DNA from: UASB124 sp041662445
GTDB taxonomy: Bacteria; Babelota; Babeliae; Babelales; RVW-14
DNA: 62,061 nt
Direction of reading: 5' to 3'
Assembly (NCBI GenBank): GCA_041662445.1
Contig: JBAZSL010000009.1
Coordinates: 1 to 62,061, forward strand
The translations under genes were made by a program, and so were the position numbers. The notes below the pieces were generated by a model. That model worked only from the letters and a program-made list of their open reading frames with translations. It made no database searches and had not been told where the DNA came from. Numbering within the stretch: position 1 is the stretch's first letter; the number at the start of each line of letters is the position of its first letter. Below, in pieces: positions 16,711-25,440 of this stretch.

Positions 16711-17721
16711 ATGAAAGTAGGCATGATTTTTCCGGGCCAAGGATCTCAGGTTCTTGGTATGGGAAAAGAGATTTACGATCGCGAACGATGCGTGCAAGAG
16801 TATTTTGAACAGGCATCACACTGCCTCGATCAAAATTTTGTACGTCTTTGTTTTGCATCATCAGACCGAGAACTGCGCGAAACGGTCAACGCCCAAACAT
16901 CTCTTTTTCTGGTGAGCGCTTCTCTGTACATTGTTTTGAGCTCTAAATATGGTATTGTTCCCGACGTCGTTGCTGGCCATAGCTCCGGTGAATATGCCGC
17001 GATTTTTGCTGCTGGTGGTATCAACTTTGCCGATGGACTTTATCTTCTTAAAAAGCGTGCAACATTTATGGAAGAAGCTACGTTGGCCAACCCGGGATCG
17101 ATGATTGCGGTTATAGGTCTTTCGATGGATCTTCTTCAAGAAATATGTTGCCGTTATGACGAACCAACGGGAAATGCCAAAGTAGCTGAAATTGTTAATT
17201 ATAATGCGCCTGAGCAGCATATAGTTTCAGGAACTCTACCAGAACTTGAGGCCGTTACCAAAGATGCTCTAGCAACAGGAGCTAAAGTTATTCCGCTTAA
17301 TGTTGCGGGCGCCTTTCACTCGCGGCTTATGCAGGATGCTGGTGCTCAGCTTGCGCTCTACATGGTCAAAGTGGATTTTAAAGATTTAGCGATTCCCTTG
17401 GTGAGCAATATTTCTGCCCAGCCAATTACTGATCATGTTCTTCTTAAAGAATCGCTTATCAAACAGGTAAGTTCTCATGTATTATGGTGGCCTTCAATGC
17501 ATCACTTCGAATCATGTGATGTGATTATTGAAATTGGCCCAGGTAATAAATTTGCCAAACTTCTTAAACGTGAATGGCCGGATAAGCAGCTTTTTTCATT
17601 GAGTACGCCGGCTGATCTTGAAAAAATATTACAGTTCTTTGGTAAAGAAATGGAAAAAACTGAGCTTGCGCTCGACCTTGAAATTGCCAAAGAAGAGAAG
17701 ATCGACACTATCAACGAATAG
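16711..17721 (+). CDS. fabD: Malonyl-CoA:ACP transacylase
   Basis: 336 residues, about 25 longer than usual because of a charged C-terminal tail (KTELALDLEIAKEEK). MIFPGQGSQVLGMG and the nucleophile motif GHSSGEYAA (Ser91) are present, with the catalytic His in GAFHSRLM near residue 202. The second residue after the nucleophile region is Ser rather than the common Leu of GHSLGE. It loads malonyl groups on ACP for chain elongation in the cytoplasm. It is followed six bases later by fabG. Confidence 0.95.
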   Translation: MKVGMIFPGQGSQVLGMGKEIYDRERCVQEYFEQASHCLDQNFVRLCFASSDRELRETVNAQTSLFLVSASLYIVLSSKYGIVPDVVAGHSSGEYAAIFAAGGINFADGLYLLKKRATFMEEATLANPGSMIAVIGLSMDLLQEICCRYDEPTGNAKVAEIVNYNAPEQHIVSGTLPELEAVTKDALATGAKVIPLNVAGAFHSRLMQDAGAQLALYMVKVDFKDLAIPLVSNISAQPITDHVLLKESLIKQVSSHVLWWPSMHHFESCDVIIEIGPGNKFAKLLKREWPDKQLFSLSTPADLEKILQFFGKEMEKTELALDLEIAKEEKIDTINE

Positions 17722-17727
17722 GTTTTT

Positions 17728-18438
17728 ATGCCAAAGGTAGCCCTTGTAACTGGTGGGTTGGGGGGAATTGGCCGCGCCATTGTGGATATTCTGCATGCGC
17801 GTGGTGACCGTGTCATCATTTTTGACTGCGTTGCGCCAGATCATCAAAGTGTTCGCAACTGTTGCCAACGTGGTATCTCCTATGTGCGCGTCGATCTTGC
17901 AGATACTACATCTATCAAACAGGGTTTTGCGCAAATCCTTGAACCAACACTTGATATTCTCGTGAACAATGCTGGCATTGCCAAAGATATGCTTGCCGTG
18001 CGCATGACCGAAGCAAGCTGGGATGCTGTTCTTGATGTCAATCTCAAGGGCGCATTTTTTTGTGCGCAGCAGGCATTGTTACGCATGATCAAACAACCTA
18101 AAAGTTATATTATCAACATGAGTTCAGTTGTGGGGCGTACCGGCAATCCGGGGCAAGCGGCATATGCTGCAAGCAAAGCAGGCATCATGGCACTTACTAA
18201 AACACTTGCGCTTGAATATGCAAGCCGTAATGTTTTGGTTAATGCAATTGCTCCAGGCTTTATTGACACCGCGATGACACAAACACTTTCTGATCCAGTT
18301 AAACAGCAAATTCTTAATCACATCCCCCTCAAGCGTTATGGCACCCCCAATGATGTAGCCCATGTGGTGGCGTTTTTGACGTCCGGCTGTGCTGATTATA
18401 TCGTTGGACAGGTCATTGAAGTGACCGGGGGAATGTAG
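17728..18438 (+). CDS. fabG: 3-oxoacyl-ACP reductase
   Basis: 236 residues, a classic short-chain dehydrogenase. The cofactor motif is TGGLGGIG near the N-terminus, NNAG is at 80-83, and the catalytic residues are Ser133, Tyr146 and Lys150 (YAASK). It reduces 3-oxoacyl-ACP with NADPH in the elongation cycle. FabG is supported over other SDR enzymes by its place between fabD and acpP and by the C-terminal VIEVTGGM. Confidence 0.94.
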   Translation: MPKVALVTGGLGGIGRAIVDILHARGDRVIIFDCVAPDHQSVRNCCQRGISYVRVDLADTTSIKQGFAQILEPTLDILVNNAGIAKDMLAVRMTEASWDAVLDVNLKGAFFCAQQALLRMIKQPKSYIINMSSVVGRTGNPGQAAYAASKAGIMALTKTLALEYASRNVLVNAIAPGFIDTAMTQTLSDPVKQQILNHIPLKRYGTPNDVAHVVAFLTSGCADYIVGQVIEVTGGM

Positions 18439-18508
18439 AAAATTTTTGAAATTACGGTATCCTCAGGGCTCTTTAGTGAATTCATAAATATGTTTACAGG
18501 AGTTTTTT

Positions 18509-18757
18509 ATGTCATTTTCCCAAGAAGAGACGAGTCAAAAAGTTATCGCCATTATTGCTGAGAAATTGAGCATGCCTGCTCAAAATATTTCGGCCACCTC
18601 AACGTTCAAAGATCTTGGCGCCGATTCGCTTGATATTGTCGAAATTATCATGAGCTTTGAAGAAACATTCGGTATCGAAATTAAAGACGAAGATGCCGAA
18701 AAGATCAAAACAGTCGGCAACGCTATCGATCTCATTCACACGGCACGTACCAAGTAA
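18509..18757 (+). CDS. acpP: Acyl carrier protein
   Basis: 82 residues, acidic. The phosphopantetheine attachment site is Ser40 in DLGADSLDIVE. ACAGGAG precedes the ATG. It carries growing acyl chains for the Fab enzymes and supplies PlsX. The fabF start lies one base after its stop codon, so the two are translationally coupled. Confidence 0.97.
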   Translation: MSFSQEETSQKVIAIIAEKLSMPAQNISATSTFKDLGADSLDIVEIIMSFEETFGIEIKDEDAEKIKTVGNAIDLIHTARTK

Positions 18758-18758
18758 C

Positions 18759-20036
18759 ATGCCGCCATCATCACATCGCGTTGTTATCACCGGTATGGGG
18801 ATGATAACCCCATTGGGTAATGACGTTATAACGTCGTGGCATAATGCTCGTGCTGGCCACTCTGGTTTAAGTGCCGCTTCTGCGGTGCGCGGTCTTGGCG
18901 ATTATCGTATTGCCAGTGTCGGCAGTGTTACGGGTGAACAACCTCTTCTTGATACGGTGCTCCCTGCAAAATTTCATACAAAAACAGACCGCTTTGTGCA
19001 TCTTGCACTCATTGCAGGGCACGAAGCTGTGCGTGATGCCGGTCTTGCTACGCTTGCACCCGAAATTCGTGCACAATGTGGCGTTTATGTAGGTGTAGGT
19101 GTTGGTGGCTTGCAGTCGATCGAAGAGGCAACTCATGATGTTGCTCGCAGTGGGTTGAAACGACTTTCTCCTTTTACAATTCCCAAAACGATTAGCAACA
19201 TAGCTCCTGCCTGGCTCGCCATGCAATGGGAGCTACAGGGACCCCTCATGGCATTTGCCAATGCATGTGCCTCAAGCTCAGATGCCCTAGGTATGGCCTT
19301 TCGCTTGATTCGCGATGGGTACACCACAACAATGCTTGCGGGTGGCGCTGAGAGTTGTATGACACCGCTTGCGCTTGCCGGTTTTGGCAATATGCGAGCT
19401 CTTTCAACATGGGTGGGAGATCCTGCTGCCGCGAGTCGTCCTTTTGAGCGCAATAGAAGTGGTTTTGTGTTATCAGAAGGTGCAAGCATGATGGTACTCG
19501 AGCAGTACGAACATGCCGTGCAACGTGGTGCCCCTATGTATGCCGAGATTGTTGGGTATGGAGCCTCTGCCGATGCCTACCATTGTACGGCGATGCATCC
19601 TGAAGGGCGTGGCGCTGTGTTGGCTATGGAACGTGCGCTTGCTGATGCGCACCTTGCGCCGGATGCTATTGATTACATTAATGCACATGGTACTGGTACT
19701 GCAATGAATGATGTTGTTGAGACCATGGCCATTAAAAAAGTTTTTGGTGATCGCGCATATCCTGCGCATGCGCACCACGTTGTGGTGAGCAGTACCAAAT
19801 CTATGTCGGGGCATTTGCTGGGCGCCGCCGGTTCAACTGAAGCGGTGTTGACTGCCTGCGCGCTGCGCGACCAGTGCGTTCCGCCAACCATCAATCTTGA
19901 TGATCCTGACCCTGCCTGCGATCTTGATTATGTTCCACATACGGCACGAGATGCAGACATTACGTATGCCATGTCAAATTCATTTGGCTTTGGCGGTGGT
20001 AATGCGGTGCTTATCTTGAAGCGTAGCGATAGATAA
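18759..20036 (+). CDS. fabF: 3-oxoacyl-ACP synthase II
   Basis: 425 residues from the ATG at 18759 (MPPSSHRVVITGMGMITPLG). Starts further upstream would lie inside acpP. The condensing triad is present: Cys170 in ANACASSSD, the first His in NAHGTGT and the second in SMSGHLLGAAGS. It elongates acyl-ACP with malonyl-ACP. No ribosome site is visible before the ATG, consistent with coupling to acpP, whose stop ends one base earlier. A terminator follows. With fabH missing from this cluster, FabF may be the only condensing enzyme encoded here. Confidence 0.96.
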   Translation: MPPSSHRVVITGMGMITPLGNDVITSWHNARAGHSGLSAASAVRGLGDYRIASVGSVTGEQPLLDTVLPAKFHTKTDRFVHLALIAGHEAVRDAGLATLAPEIRAQCGVYVGVGVGGLQSIEEATHDVARSGLKRLSPFTIPKTISNIAPAWLAMQWELQGPLMAFANACASSSDALGMAFRLIRDGYTTTMLAGGAESCMTPLALAGFGNMRALSTWVGDPAAASRPFERNRSGFVLSEGASMMVLEQYEHAVQRGAPMYAEIVGYGASADAYHCTAMHPEGRGAVLAMERALADAHLAPDAIDYINAHGTGTAMNDVVETMAIKKVFGDRAYPAHAHHVVVSSTKSMSGHLLGAAGSTEAVLTACALRDQCVPPTINLDDPDPACDLDYVPHTARDADITYAMSNSFGFGGGNAVLILKRSDR

Positions 20037-20048
20037 AACTTTTAAAGG

Positions 20049-20086
20049 AAAAAACCCTCCTGCGGTTAGGCAAGAGGGTTTTTTCG
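20049..20086 (+). terminator. Terminator of the fab operon
   Basis: AAAACCCTC and GAGGGTTTT arms separated by about 14 bases, followed by TTCGGG after a T-run. It could also act on transcripts from the minus strand. Confidence 0.8.
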
Positions 20087-20209
20087 GGTGCCCCCCGGTA
20101 CCCCATAAGAATCGTTTCTTGTGAGGTTGGGATGGGTTGGGTGTTGAGAGTCTTTTACAATGCGCGGTGTTTATACGTCCCGTTTATTCAGGATTTTAAA
20201 ACCGACGAC

Positions 20210-22429
20210 CTATGGTAAATATTCATGAGTCCAATGAGCTAACAATATGCTTGCGATAACTTCGCCAACAGTTAATTTGTAGGGTAAACAGCCACGAATA
20301 AAATCAGCTAATATGAAGTTCGCGAAAAATCCGCAACCAAAGTATTTATTAACCATACAACTTAATGCGGTGTTCGCAGCAACGTTTGAGCCAGAAAAAA
20401 GCCACTTTTTCATACTGCGTGCTATGCTCTTTGTGCGTTCCATAAAACGTCGTGCTTTGCTGCAGTAAGCTTTTATAGAGCCTTCAATTTTTTCAACTAC
20501 TTCTTTCTTGCAGCCGCTATGACGAAGAAGCTCAATCAAGAAGTCTACATGCTCTTGTTTGCATCCCGCGAATTCTGTCTGATGTTGATACTGGAGGTAC
20601 CAGGCTATATAGTCACCAAGGTTTTTAATGACCGTGCCGTCAGCTGGCTGTGGGAGCATAAGCATCATGATGTATGGATCTAATAATTCACTAACTACAT
20701 TCTGTGGGTTGTTCTCAGTGATCTTCGCTATGATAGCTGCGTCATTCGTTTCTATCAGACGTTCAATTTCAGCTCTATAGCGTTGTTTGTCAGTAATAAA
20801 TTTTTCCCCGCTTATTAGTTTCTGTAGATTAGCGGCCAGGGTTGTTTTATTGGGTTCTTGCATTAATTGAGCAATTCCATGCGCAAAGGCAGCAAGCAGC
20901 TCATCATGCTGCTTATCTTTGGTTCTTGTGTAGTCGCCTGCAAGAAGTTTCTTTTTAAAACTAGCGCCGAAGTTGTCACCCGTTGGTATCAAAAAATCTT
21001 TAACGTGTTCTTCTGGTGTACGAGCAAGCGCGAGTTGAGCGTCTGATGCTGCGGGCACTTCTGCTTCTTGTGTATAGGTGTTACGGATGTCTTCGAAAGG
21101 TTTTTCCTGAAGATCGTGTTCTGCAATTGCAAGCTGGCATGCTAGTTCTTCAATAGCGAGCGCATTACATTCATCTGTATCAATAATAGGTGTTGTAATA
21201 ACTTCAGCTGGTGTCTTGGGTGCGGCTATAGCTGGGATGGGCTCTTCGAGCTTGGCAGCAGCCGTTGGCTGTTTATCAGGACGAGAGAGATCTTGAAGTA
21301 CTACATTGGGAATTGATACTGAAAAAACTTGTTGCTCGAGTCGCTCTATTTCTTCTGCTTTTGCTGTTGCTATTGGTGATACGGCTGGCTGTCGTTCAGG
21401 AAGCGAGAGCTCTGGCTCTTCATTTGGCGCTGATACTGATGGAGCTGAGACTGAAAAAACTTGTTGCTCGAGTCGCTCTATTTCGTCTTCAGCCCTGACT
21501 TTTGCCATGACTTCTGCCATGGCTTCTTCAAAAGTCCCTAGTGATGCATCTGTATGGGTTGATGGTAGTAAATGGTCCAAAAATTCCGCCGTGGCGTTTG
21601 GTGTGCTCGATGTTGCGCTTGTTGTTGGTGCTGCAGCAGTTGCTTGTATTACGACTGGTTGTGCTTGTGGCTGCGGTTGCTGTTGTTGTAGCGCGGGTGT
21701 TTTAGGTGCGACTATTGCTGGTGCCTTGGGTGAAGTAGTTACAACATCTTTTGCTGGTATAACTTTTATTGGCGCAGATATAACGGGTGGTTTTTGTGAT
21801 TGTACAGCGGCTGGTCGGCGGACGACCTGTTGTACGGGCGCTTCTTTTATCTCAACACGAGGTTGTGCCGCTAGCGGTTGTGCGTCTAGTTGTGCAATTG
21901 CCTGATCGATGATAGAGAGCAGTGCGTTATAACTCTGAACTGTTCTTGGTGAATCTGGGTGGCGTACATCAAAAGTATCTAAAGCTTTCCCGTCATCATG
22001 AAATTTAGAAAAAATACAGGCGCCAATCTTGGTAATGCTCTCGCGTAAAGCCTGAAGAGCCTGTCGGCGTTCGTCGTGGGTAAAGCTGCCGCATTGCGTT
22101 GCTACTTTTCGTACTGCATTTTCAACATTGCCTCGAAGTGTAACGAAGTGAATCGCGCCACCTTCGATAAAAATTTCATGATCTTTGTCAGAACCCTGAA
22201 CGTCTGGGTTGAACCCCGCAAGGCCCATAAGCCCTGAGATTGTTTTACGTCCCTTAACGTCTTCAAGCTGATGATTCAAGTCTTTGAATTCTTTGTGCAA
22301 AGCGAATCTAAAAGCTTGTCCTCTGATTGCGCGTGCCGCATGAGGATGCTGAGCTGCGATGTTAGTTACTCCGACACATGGCAATGCCACGGCCAGTGCA
22401 ATGGTATAAACAATATTTCTCTTCAACAT
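20210..22429 (-). CDS. Secreted Pro/Gln/Ala-rich hypothetical protein with internal repeats
   Basis: 739 residues from the ATG at 22429, which has a strong GGAGGTT site; the protein then begins MLKRNIVYTIALAVALPCVG, a signal peptide. Residues about 40-190 are mixed helical. About 195-300 are low complexity (KPPVISAPIKVIP, QQQQPQPQAQP). About 300-420 contain a near-duplicate block with EEIERLEQQVFSVS twice. The C-terminal 250 residues are helical and end in a hydrophobic stretch (CGFFANFILADFIRG, ASILLAHW). I do not recognise the family. The layout suggests an exported protein with a flexible linker and a C-terminal helical or membrane-associated domain. Confidence 0.75.
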   Translation of the reverse strand: MLKRNIVYTIALAVALPCVGVTNIAAQHPHAARAIRGQAFRFALHKEFKDLNHQLEDVKGRKTISGLMGLAGFNPDVQGSDKDHEIFIEGGAIHFVTLRGNVENAVRKVATQCGSFTHDERRQALQALRESITKIGACIFSKFHDDGKALDTFDVRHPDSPRTVQSYNALLSIIDQAIAQLDAQPLAAQPRVEIKEAPVQQVVRRPAAVQSQKPPVISAPIKVIPAKDVVTTSPKAPAIVAPKTPALQQQQPQPQAQPVVIQATAAAPTTSATSSTPNATAEFLDHLLPSTHTDASLGTFEEAMAEVMAKVRAEDEIERLEQQVFSVSAPSVSAPNEEPELSLPERQPAVSPIATAKAEEIERLEQQVFSVSIPNVVLQDLSRPDKQPTAAAKLEEPIPAIAAPKTPAEVITTPIIDTDECNALAIEELACQLAIAEHDLQEKPFEDIRNTYTQEAEVPAASDAQLALARTPEEHVKDFLIPTGDNFGASFKKKLLAGDYTRTKDKQHDELLAAFAHGIAQLMQEPNKTTLAANLQKLISGEKFITDKQRYRAEIERLIETNDAAIIAKITENNPQNVVSELLDPYIMMLMLPQPADGTVIKNLGDYIAWYLQYQHQTEFAGCKQEHVDFLIELLRHSGCKKEVVEKIEGSIKAYCSKARRFMERTKSIARSMKKWLFSGSNVAANTALSCMVNKYFGCGFFANFILADFIRGCLPYKLTVGEVIASILLAHWTHEYLP

Positions 22430-22638
22430 GATATAACCTCCATAAGTACGTTTAAAAAAAATGGCACCGGGGCTCAAAATTGACAATTAGTTTATTAATA
22501 AGTATTTCTCTAGTGTAAAAAAAAGCGAAGACAAAGGCAAAAGCCTGCTTTTTGGTGAAAAACAGCGGTCTTTATTCAAATAGAAAAGATAATTGATAAA
22601 AAATGACCATATGTAGCACTATGCGGTACATTGAGGCC
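22430..22638. other. Intergenic region, AT-rich, no gene seen
   Basis: About 200 AT-rich bases between the 20210-22429 gene and the terminator of the next gene on the same strand. It presumably holds the promoter of 20210-22429, but I cannot pick a convincing -35/-10 pair in the right direction. TTGACA at about 22479 reads on the plus strand, away from the gene. Confidence 0.4.
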
Positions 22639-22669
22639 AAAAAAAGGCCGGGGCAACTGATGCCCCGGC
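22639..22669 (-). terminator. Terminator after beta-barrel gene 22698-24167
   Basis: On the minus strand, GCCGGGGCA pairs perfectly with TGCCCCGGC around five bases, followed by CTTTTTTT. Confidence 0.9.
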
Positions 22670-22697
22670 GATTAAAATCTTAATAAAATGTTATGAA

Positions 22698-24167
22698 TTA
22701 GATAGAAAAGCCTATTTTTGCCCACACTGCATAAGCTTCAAGAGCGTTATTGTCGGTGGCAAATTCATAAGATCCACCAAGTCCGACCGAGCACAGATGC
22801 TGCTCATATATAGAGAACGAGTAGCCAAACCCGCCAAAGAGTTTGTTTGTTAGGACGGCAGGGGTTTTGACCGAATCAAGATCGAAATCGGCATTGCTTA
22901 TGCTTCGATAGACAGTGCCTGGGTCGCCGAGCACTTCGCTTTGTGTCTTATACGAAGGGTCGGCGATAACCAAATTTTTATCGTCAAATGACTGTGCATT
23001 TCTCAGATATACCGACTCTCGATCTTTCCAATAGAGGTTATAACCGAGGTCGATTGAAAAGCCTGAGCTCTTGAAGGCGAAGTCGAACATGGTGTCAAAC
23101 AGGCTGCCGGGCTTAACGCCGCATGAGCGGGTAAGTTCATTTGCCAGAGGGAAGAGCGGTTTATTTTGTTGGTTAAGGACACCGCCGAGATAGTACTGGC
23201 CAAATTTTTCACCTTTAATGCCAAACATGCGGTACTCTGAATTCTCGAACAAATAGCGATAGCGTGTTGCCCAGAGTAAACGTAAATTGGCGCGCTTCGA
23301 TCGCCATAGTTGCAATCCAACATCCAAGCTTCCGCCCAGGCCAACATGGCGTCCATTGCCATATACCGGTTCAAATAGATAGTCACCACGGACGCGGTTG
23401 CCGGTAGGAATGGTGAGATCAAGGCTTATGTACACATGGTGCTTAGCGCGCAAATATTTGTACCCGAGACCAAAATCAAGATCGGCTAATCCGAACTTGC
23501 TGCGACGTTCGGTAATTTTGCTCATGGTGAGTGGGCTTTGTTGATTTTCAACAAGTGCAGGATTGTCTGCAGTAATATTTACTCTGCCAGCAAAAAAGTC
23601 CTGAAGTGAATAAGATACGCTGGTGCCGTCGAAAGCTTCTGGGGTGCCATTGGCGACTTTTAATTTCATGCTGTGATTTACTTGCTCAAGGACGGTGCTG
23701 AACTTGAAGAAAAAATCTTTGAATGGTTGGTCAATGTGTTGAAAGAGATCAAAGCGGAAGCCATAGGATTCTTGGTAAGGATCAAATGATGCTGTGCCCG
23801 CAAGCCCGCCATCTTGATGCCCCCAATCGTGGATAAGAAAGTTTTTATTGATGTCGCGAGTTGAAACTGCTAGATCATTATCAACGCGAAAGCTATTGCT
23901 GCCATTACCTACGCCAAAATAACGGCCAAGATCTGCGCTTCGTTCTGAGTCTTGATAAAATGGTACGAATTGAAAATGGGTGTGGATAGTTGGTTCGTGG
24001 TTGGTGTAGGCGTTGCGGTGCCACGTGGTGTATTCCATGGCGGTGTTGATATCGTGAGGACGAATGGCAAGATAAGTTTTTTGGGAGTATTGGTGCGCGT
24101 CGGCACTGAATATTCCGAGTGCCATGACGGCGATAAGTGCATAAACGAGTGATGACCTGCGCATCAT
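22698..24167 (-). CDS. Predicted outer-membrane beta-barrel protein (divergent paralogue 1)
   Basis: 489 residues starting at the first of two ATGs (24167), seven bases after AAAGGAG; the open frame extends upstream but through a Lys/Arg-only stretch. A signal peptide ending at SADA is followed by YSQKTYLAIRPHDINTAMEY, which parallels NKTFLMPRPQGVNLPMET in the three neighbours. Other shared pieces are LTIPTGNRVRGDYLFEPVYG, GNGRHVGLGGSLDVG, RYLFENSEYRMFGIKG and the C-terminal FGGFGYSF...GGSYEFATDNNALE. Alternating hydrophobic/polar strands and an aromatic-rich C-terminus support a porin-like barrel. The last residue is Ile rather than Phe. It is the most divergent of four paralogues. Confidence 0.78.
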   Translation of the reverse strand: MMRRSSLVYALIAVMALGIFSADAHQYSQKTYLAIRPHDINTAMEYTTWHRNAYTNHEPTIHTHFQFVPFYQDSERSADLGRYFGVGNGSNSFRVDNDLAVSTRDINKNFLIHDWGHQDGGLAGTASFDPYQESYGFRFDLFQHIDQPFKDFFFKFSTVLEQVNHSMKLKVANGTPEAFDGTSVSYSLQDFFAGRVNITADNPALVENQQSPLTMSKITERRSKFGLADLDFGLGYKYLRAKHHVYISLDLTIPTGNRVRGDYLFEPVYGNGRHVGLGGSLDVGLQLWRSKRANLRLLWATRYRYLFENSEYRMFGIKGEKFGQYYLGGVLNQQNKPLFPLANELTRSCGVKPGSLFDTMFDFAFKSSGFSIDLGYNLYWKDRESVYLRNAQSFDDKNLVIADPSYKTQSEVLGDPGTVYRSISNADFDLDSVKTPAVLTNKLFGGFGYSFSIYEQHLCSVGLGGSYEFATDNNALEAYAVWAKIGFSI

Positions 24168-24479
24168 TTTCTTTCTCCTTTCTTCTTTTCCCTTTTTCTT
24201 CTTTTTTCTTCTTGAAGTCAGCTTGCAGAACATTCACAAAGCGTTTGCTGGTGCAAGCTTCACTGAGGCTAGCTGATCAGATAGTGAATAGCAAGATTTT
24301 TATTCTACTTAGCCGGAATGCGTCAGGCGTCGAAGAATTCTGCGTGATGTGTCGTCGTAAAAGCTGATACGCGTTTCATTAGGAGTTGTTATTGTTGAGT
24401 TATATGGATTGTTCGTGTTGAGCGATCATGCACAAAGTGCAGAATGCGAGGGTACTAGATATTTTGTCAGCCGTATGCG

Positions 24480-24640
24480 CGAGCTACCCGCCTACGCTTT
24501 TTTGATAGCTTCCGCCGTCGTTTTTATGGAGCTTTGGCGAGACAAGTCGGCGGGCTCGTCTTCGCCAAGGCTTCGACGGAGCAGGCAGGCGGCTGACTTC
24601 TTACGTCGTCCCCGCGAAAGCGGGGATCAAGATACAATCC
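24480..24640. repeat. REP-like palindrome cluster
   Basis: GC-rich palindromic pieces including CTTCGCCAAGGCTTCGACGG and the hairpin CCCCGC-GAAA-GCGGGG. The same order (GACTTCTTACGTCG, then the hairpin) recurs at 46920-46962. This stretch is the left half of a family-B repeat interrupted by TIR element copy 3. No gene is visible from 24168 to 25440. Confidence 0.7.
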
Positions 24641-24651
24641 AAGGCTTTCAT

Positions 24652-25099
24652 TAGACCTCTTTCGAAACCTATTTGTGCGTGGCATTCTGTAAGAAAGATT
24701 TTAGAACGCGAAAACTTTGTCATCCCGGGCAAAGGACCCGGGATCCATGTTCATGTTGAATTGTACAACTATGTCAACGATGCTTTACAACGAGAAAAAC
24801 AACGTAAGGGGTGGCAACGCCAATAGAAAATTGATCTTACAAGCAACAAAGCCCTTTCGGCTTGCTTGAGGCCTTTTTGATTGATTCAAGATTTGGTAAA
24901 TCTAGATCCCGGGTCCTTGCCCGGGATGACAAAAACGTGCGTCCGGGCCTGTCCTCCGTAGCTAACTTCAGCGTAGGAGGGATGACATAAAAAATCAGCG
25001 GGCCTGCCCTTCGAAGCCACGAACATCGTGAGGGCGTAGGAGGGATGACAAAAACTGCGTACAAGATAGCTAGGTTAAACAGGTTTCGAAAGAGGTCTA
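24652..25099 (+). mobile_element. TIR element, copy 3 (non-autonomous), inside another repeat
   Basis: 448 bp with TAGACCTCTTTCGAAACCT at the left and its complement at the right. Hairpins lie at 24722-24744 and 24906-24927. The GIY-YIG remnant (plus strand, beginning near GTTCATGTTGAATTG) has its own, larger deletion and an in-frame stop (CAATAG). Two tandem copies of a CCTGCCC...GTAGGAGGGATGAC unit lie near the right end. It interrupts a family-B repeat whose uninterrupted copy is at 46862-47130. Confidence 0.85.
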
Positions 25100-25101
25100 T
25101 T

Positions 25102-25225
25102 TTAGCTTGCGTTAATAAAAGTTTGATAGCAAAACGTATGTTTTTCTGGATTCCCTCTTTCGAGGAGCCTGCCCGCCCATCGAAGCCTTGGCGAAGTTGG
25201 GGCGACGGTGGGAATGACCACATTG
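25102..25225. repeat. Family-B repeat, right half
   Basis: Nearly identical to 46980-47105: GATAGCAAAACGTATG, then CTGGATTCCCTC, GAGGAGCCTGCCCGCC and GGGGCGACGGTGGGAATGACC. The GGATTCCC and GGGAATGAC parts are arms of a wide palindrome with the CCCCAACTTCGCC-type insert in its loop. Confidence 0.75.
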
Positions 25226-25324
25226 TCGTAAAAGTCACCGGGGCCTAATAATGTCATTGGGACTTAACACACTATCACAAGCATCAAAAAAAACGGGAAC
25301 ATGTAAAAACGCAAAAATTCGACA

Positions 25325-25357
25325 CTAAAAAAGAGGGCCGGAAAAACCGACCCTCTT
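25325..25357 (-). terminator. Terminator after beta-barrel gene 25441-27000
   Basis: On the minus strand, AAGAGGGTCGG-TTTTT-CCGGCCCTCTT with one mismatch-like wobble, followed by TTTT. The same terminator recurs after the next paralogue at 27772-27804. Confidence 0.85.
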
Positions 25358-25382
25358 GATGAATTCTTTCCCCGTCGTTGCT

Positions 25383-25440
25383 AAGGACAATGGCTGAGCC
25401 TGTCCGACGTAGCCACGAGCAACGCGAGGGCGTAGGCGGA
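25383..25440. repeat. REP-like palindrome touching a stop codon
   Basis: The sequence with CCTGTCCGACGTAGCC and GCGAGGGCGTAGGCGGA ends at 25440, and the stop codon of the beta-barrel gene begins at 25441. The paralogue at 27827 has no such repeat at this point. The same unit occurs inside TIR elements (for example near 25010-25045). Confidence 0.65.

Noticed and set aside
21306..21905. 199-codon plus-strand frame rich in Ser/Cys/Gly
   Set aside because: It mirrors the low-complexity Pro/Gln region of the secreted gene on the other strand.
22479..22505. TTGACA as promoter upstream of 20210-22429
   Set aside because: It points along the plus strand into non-coding DNA, away from the gene.
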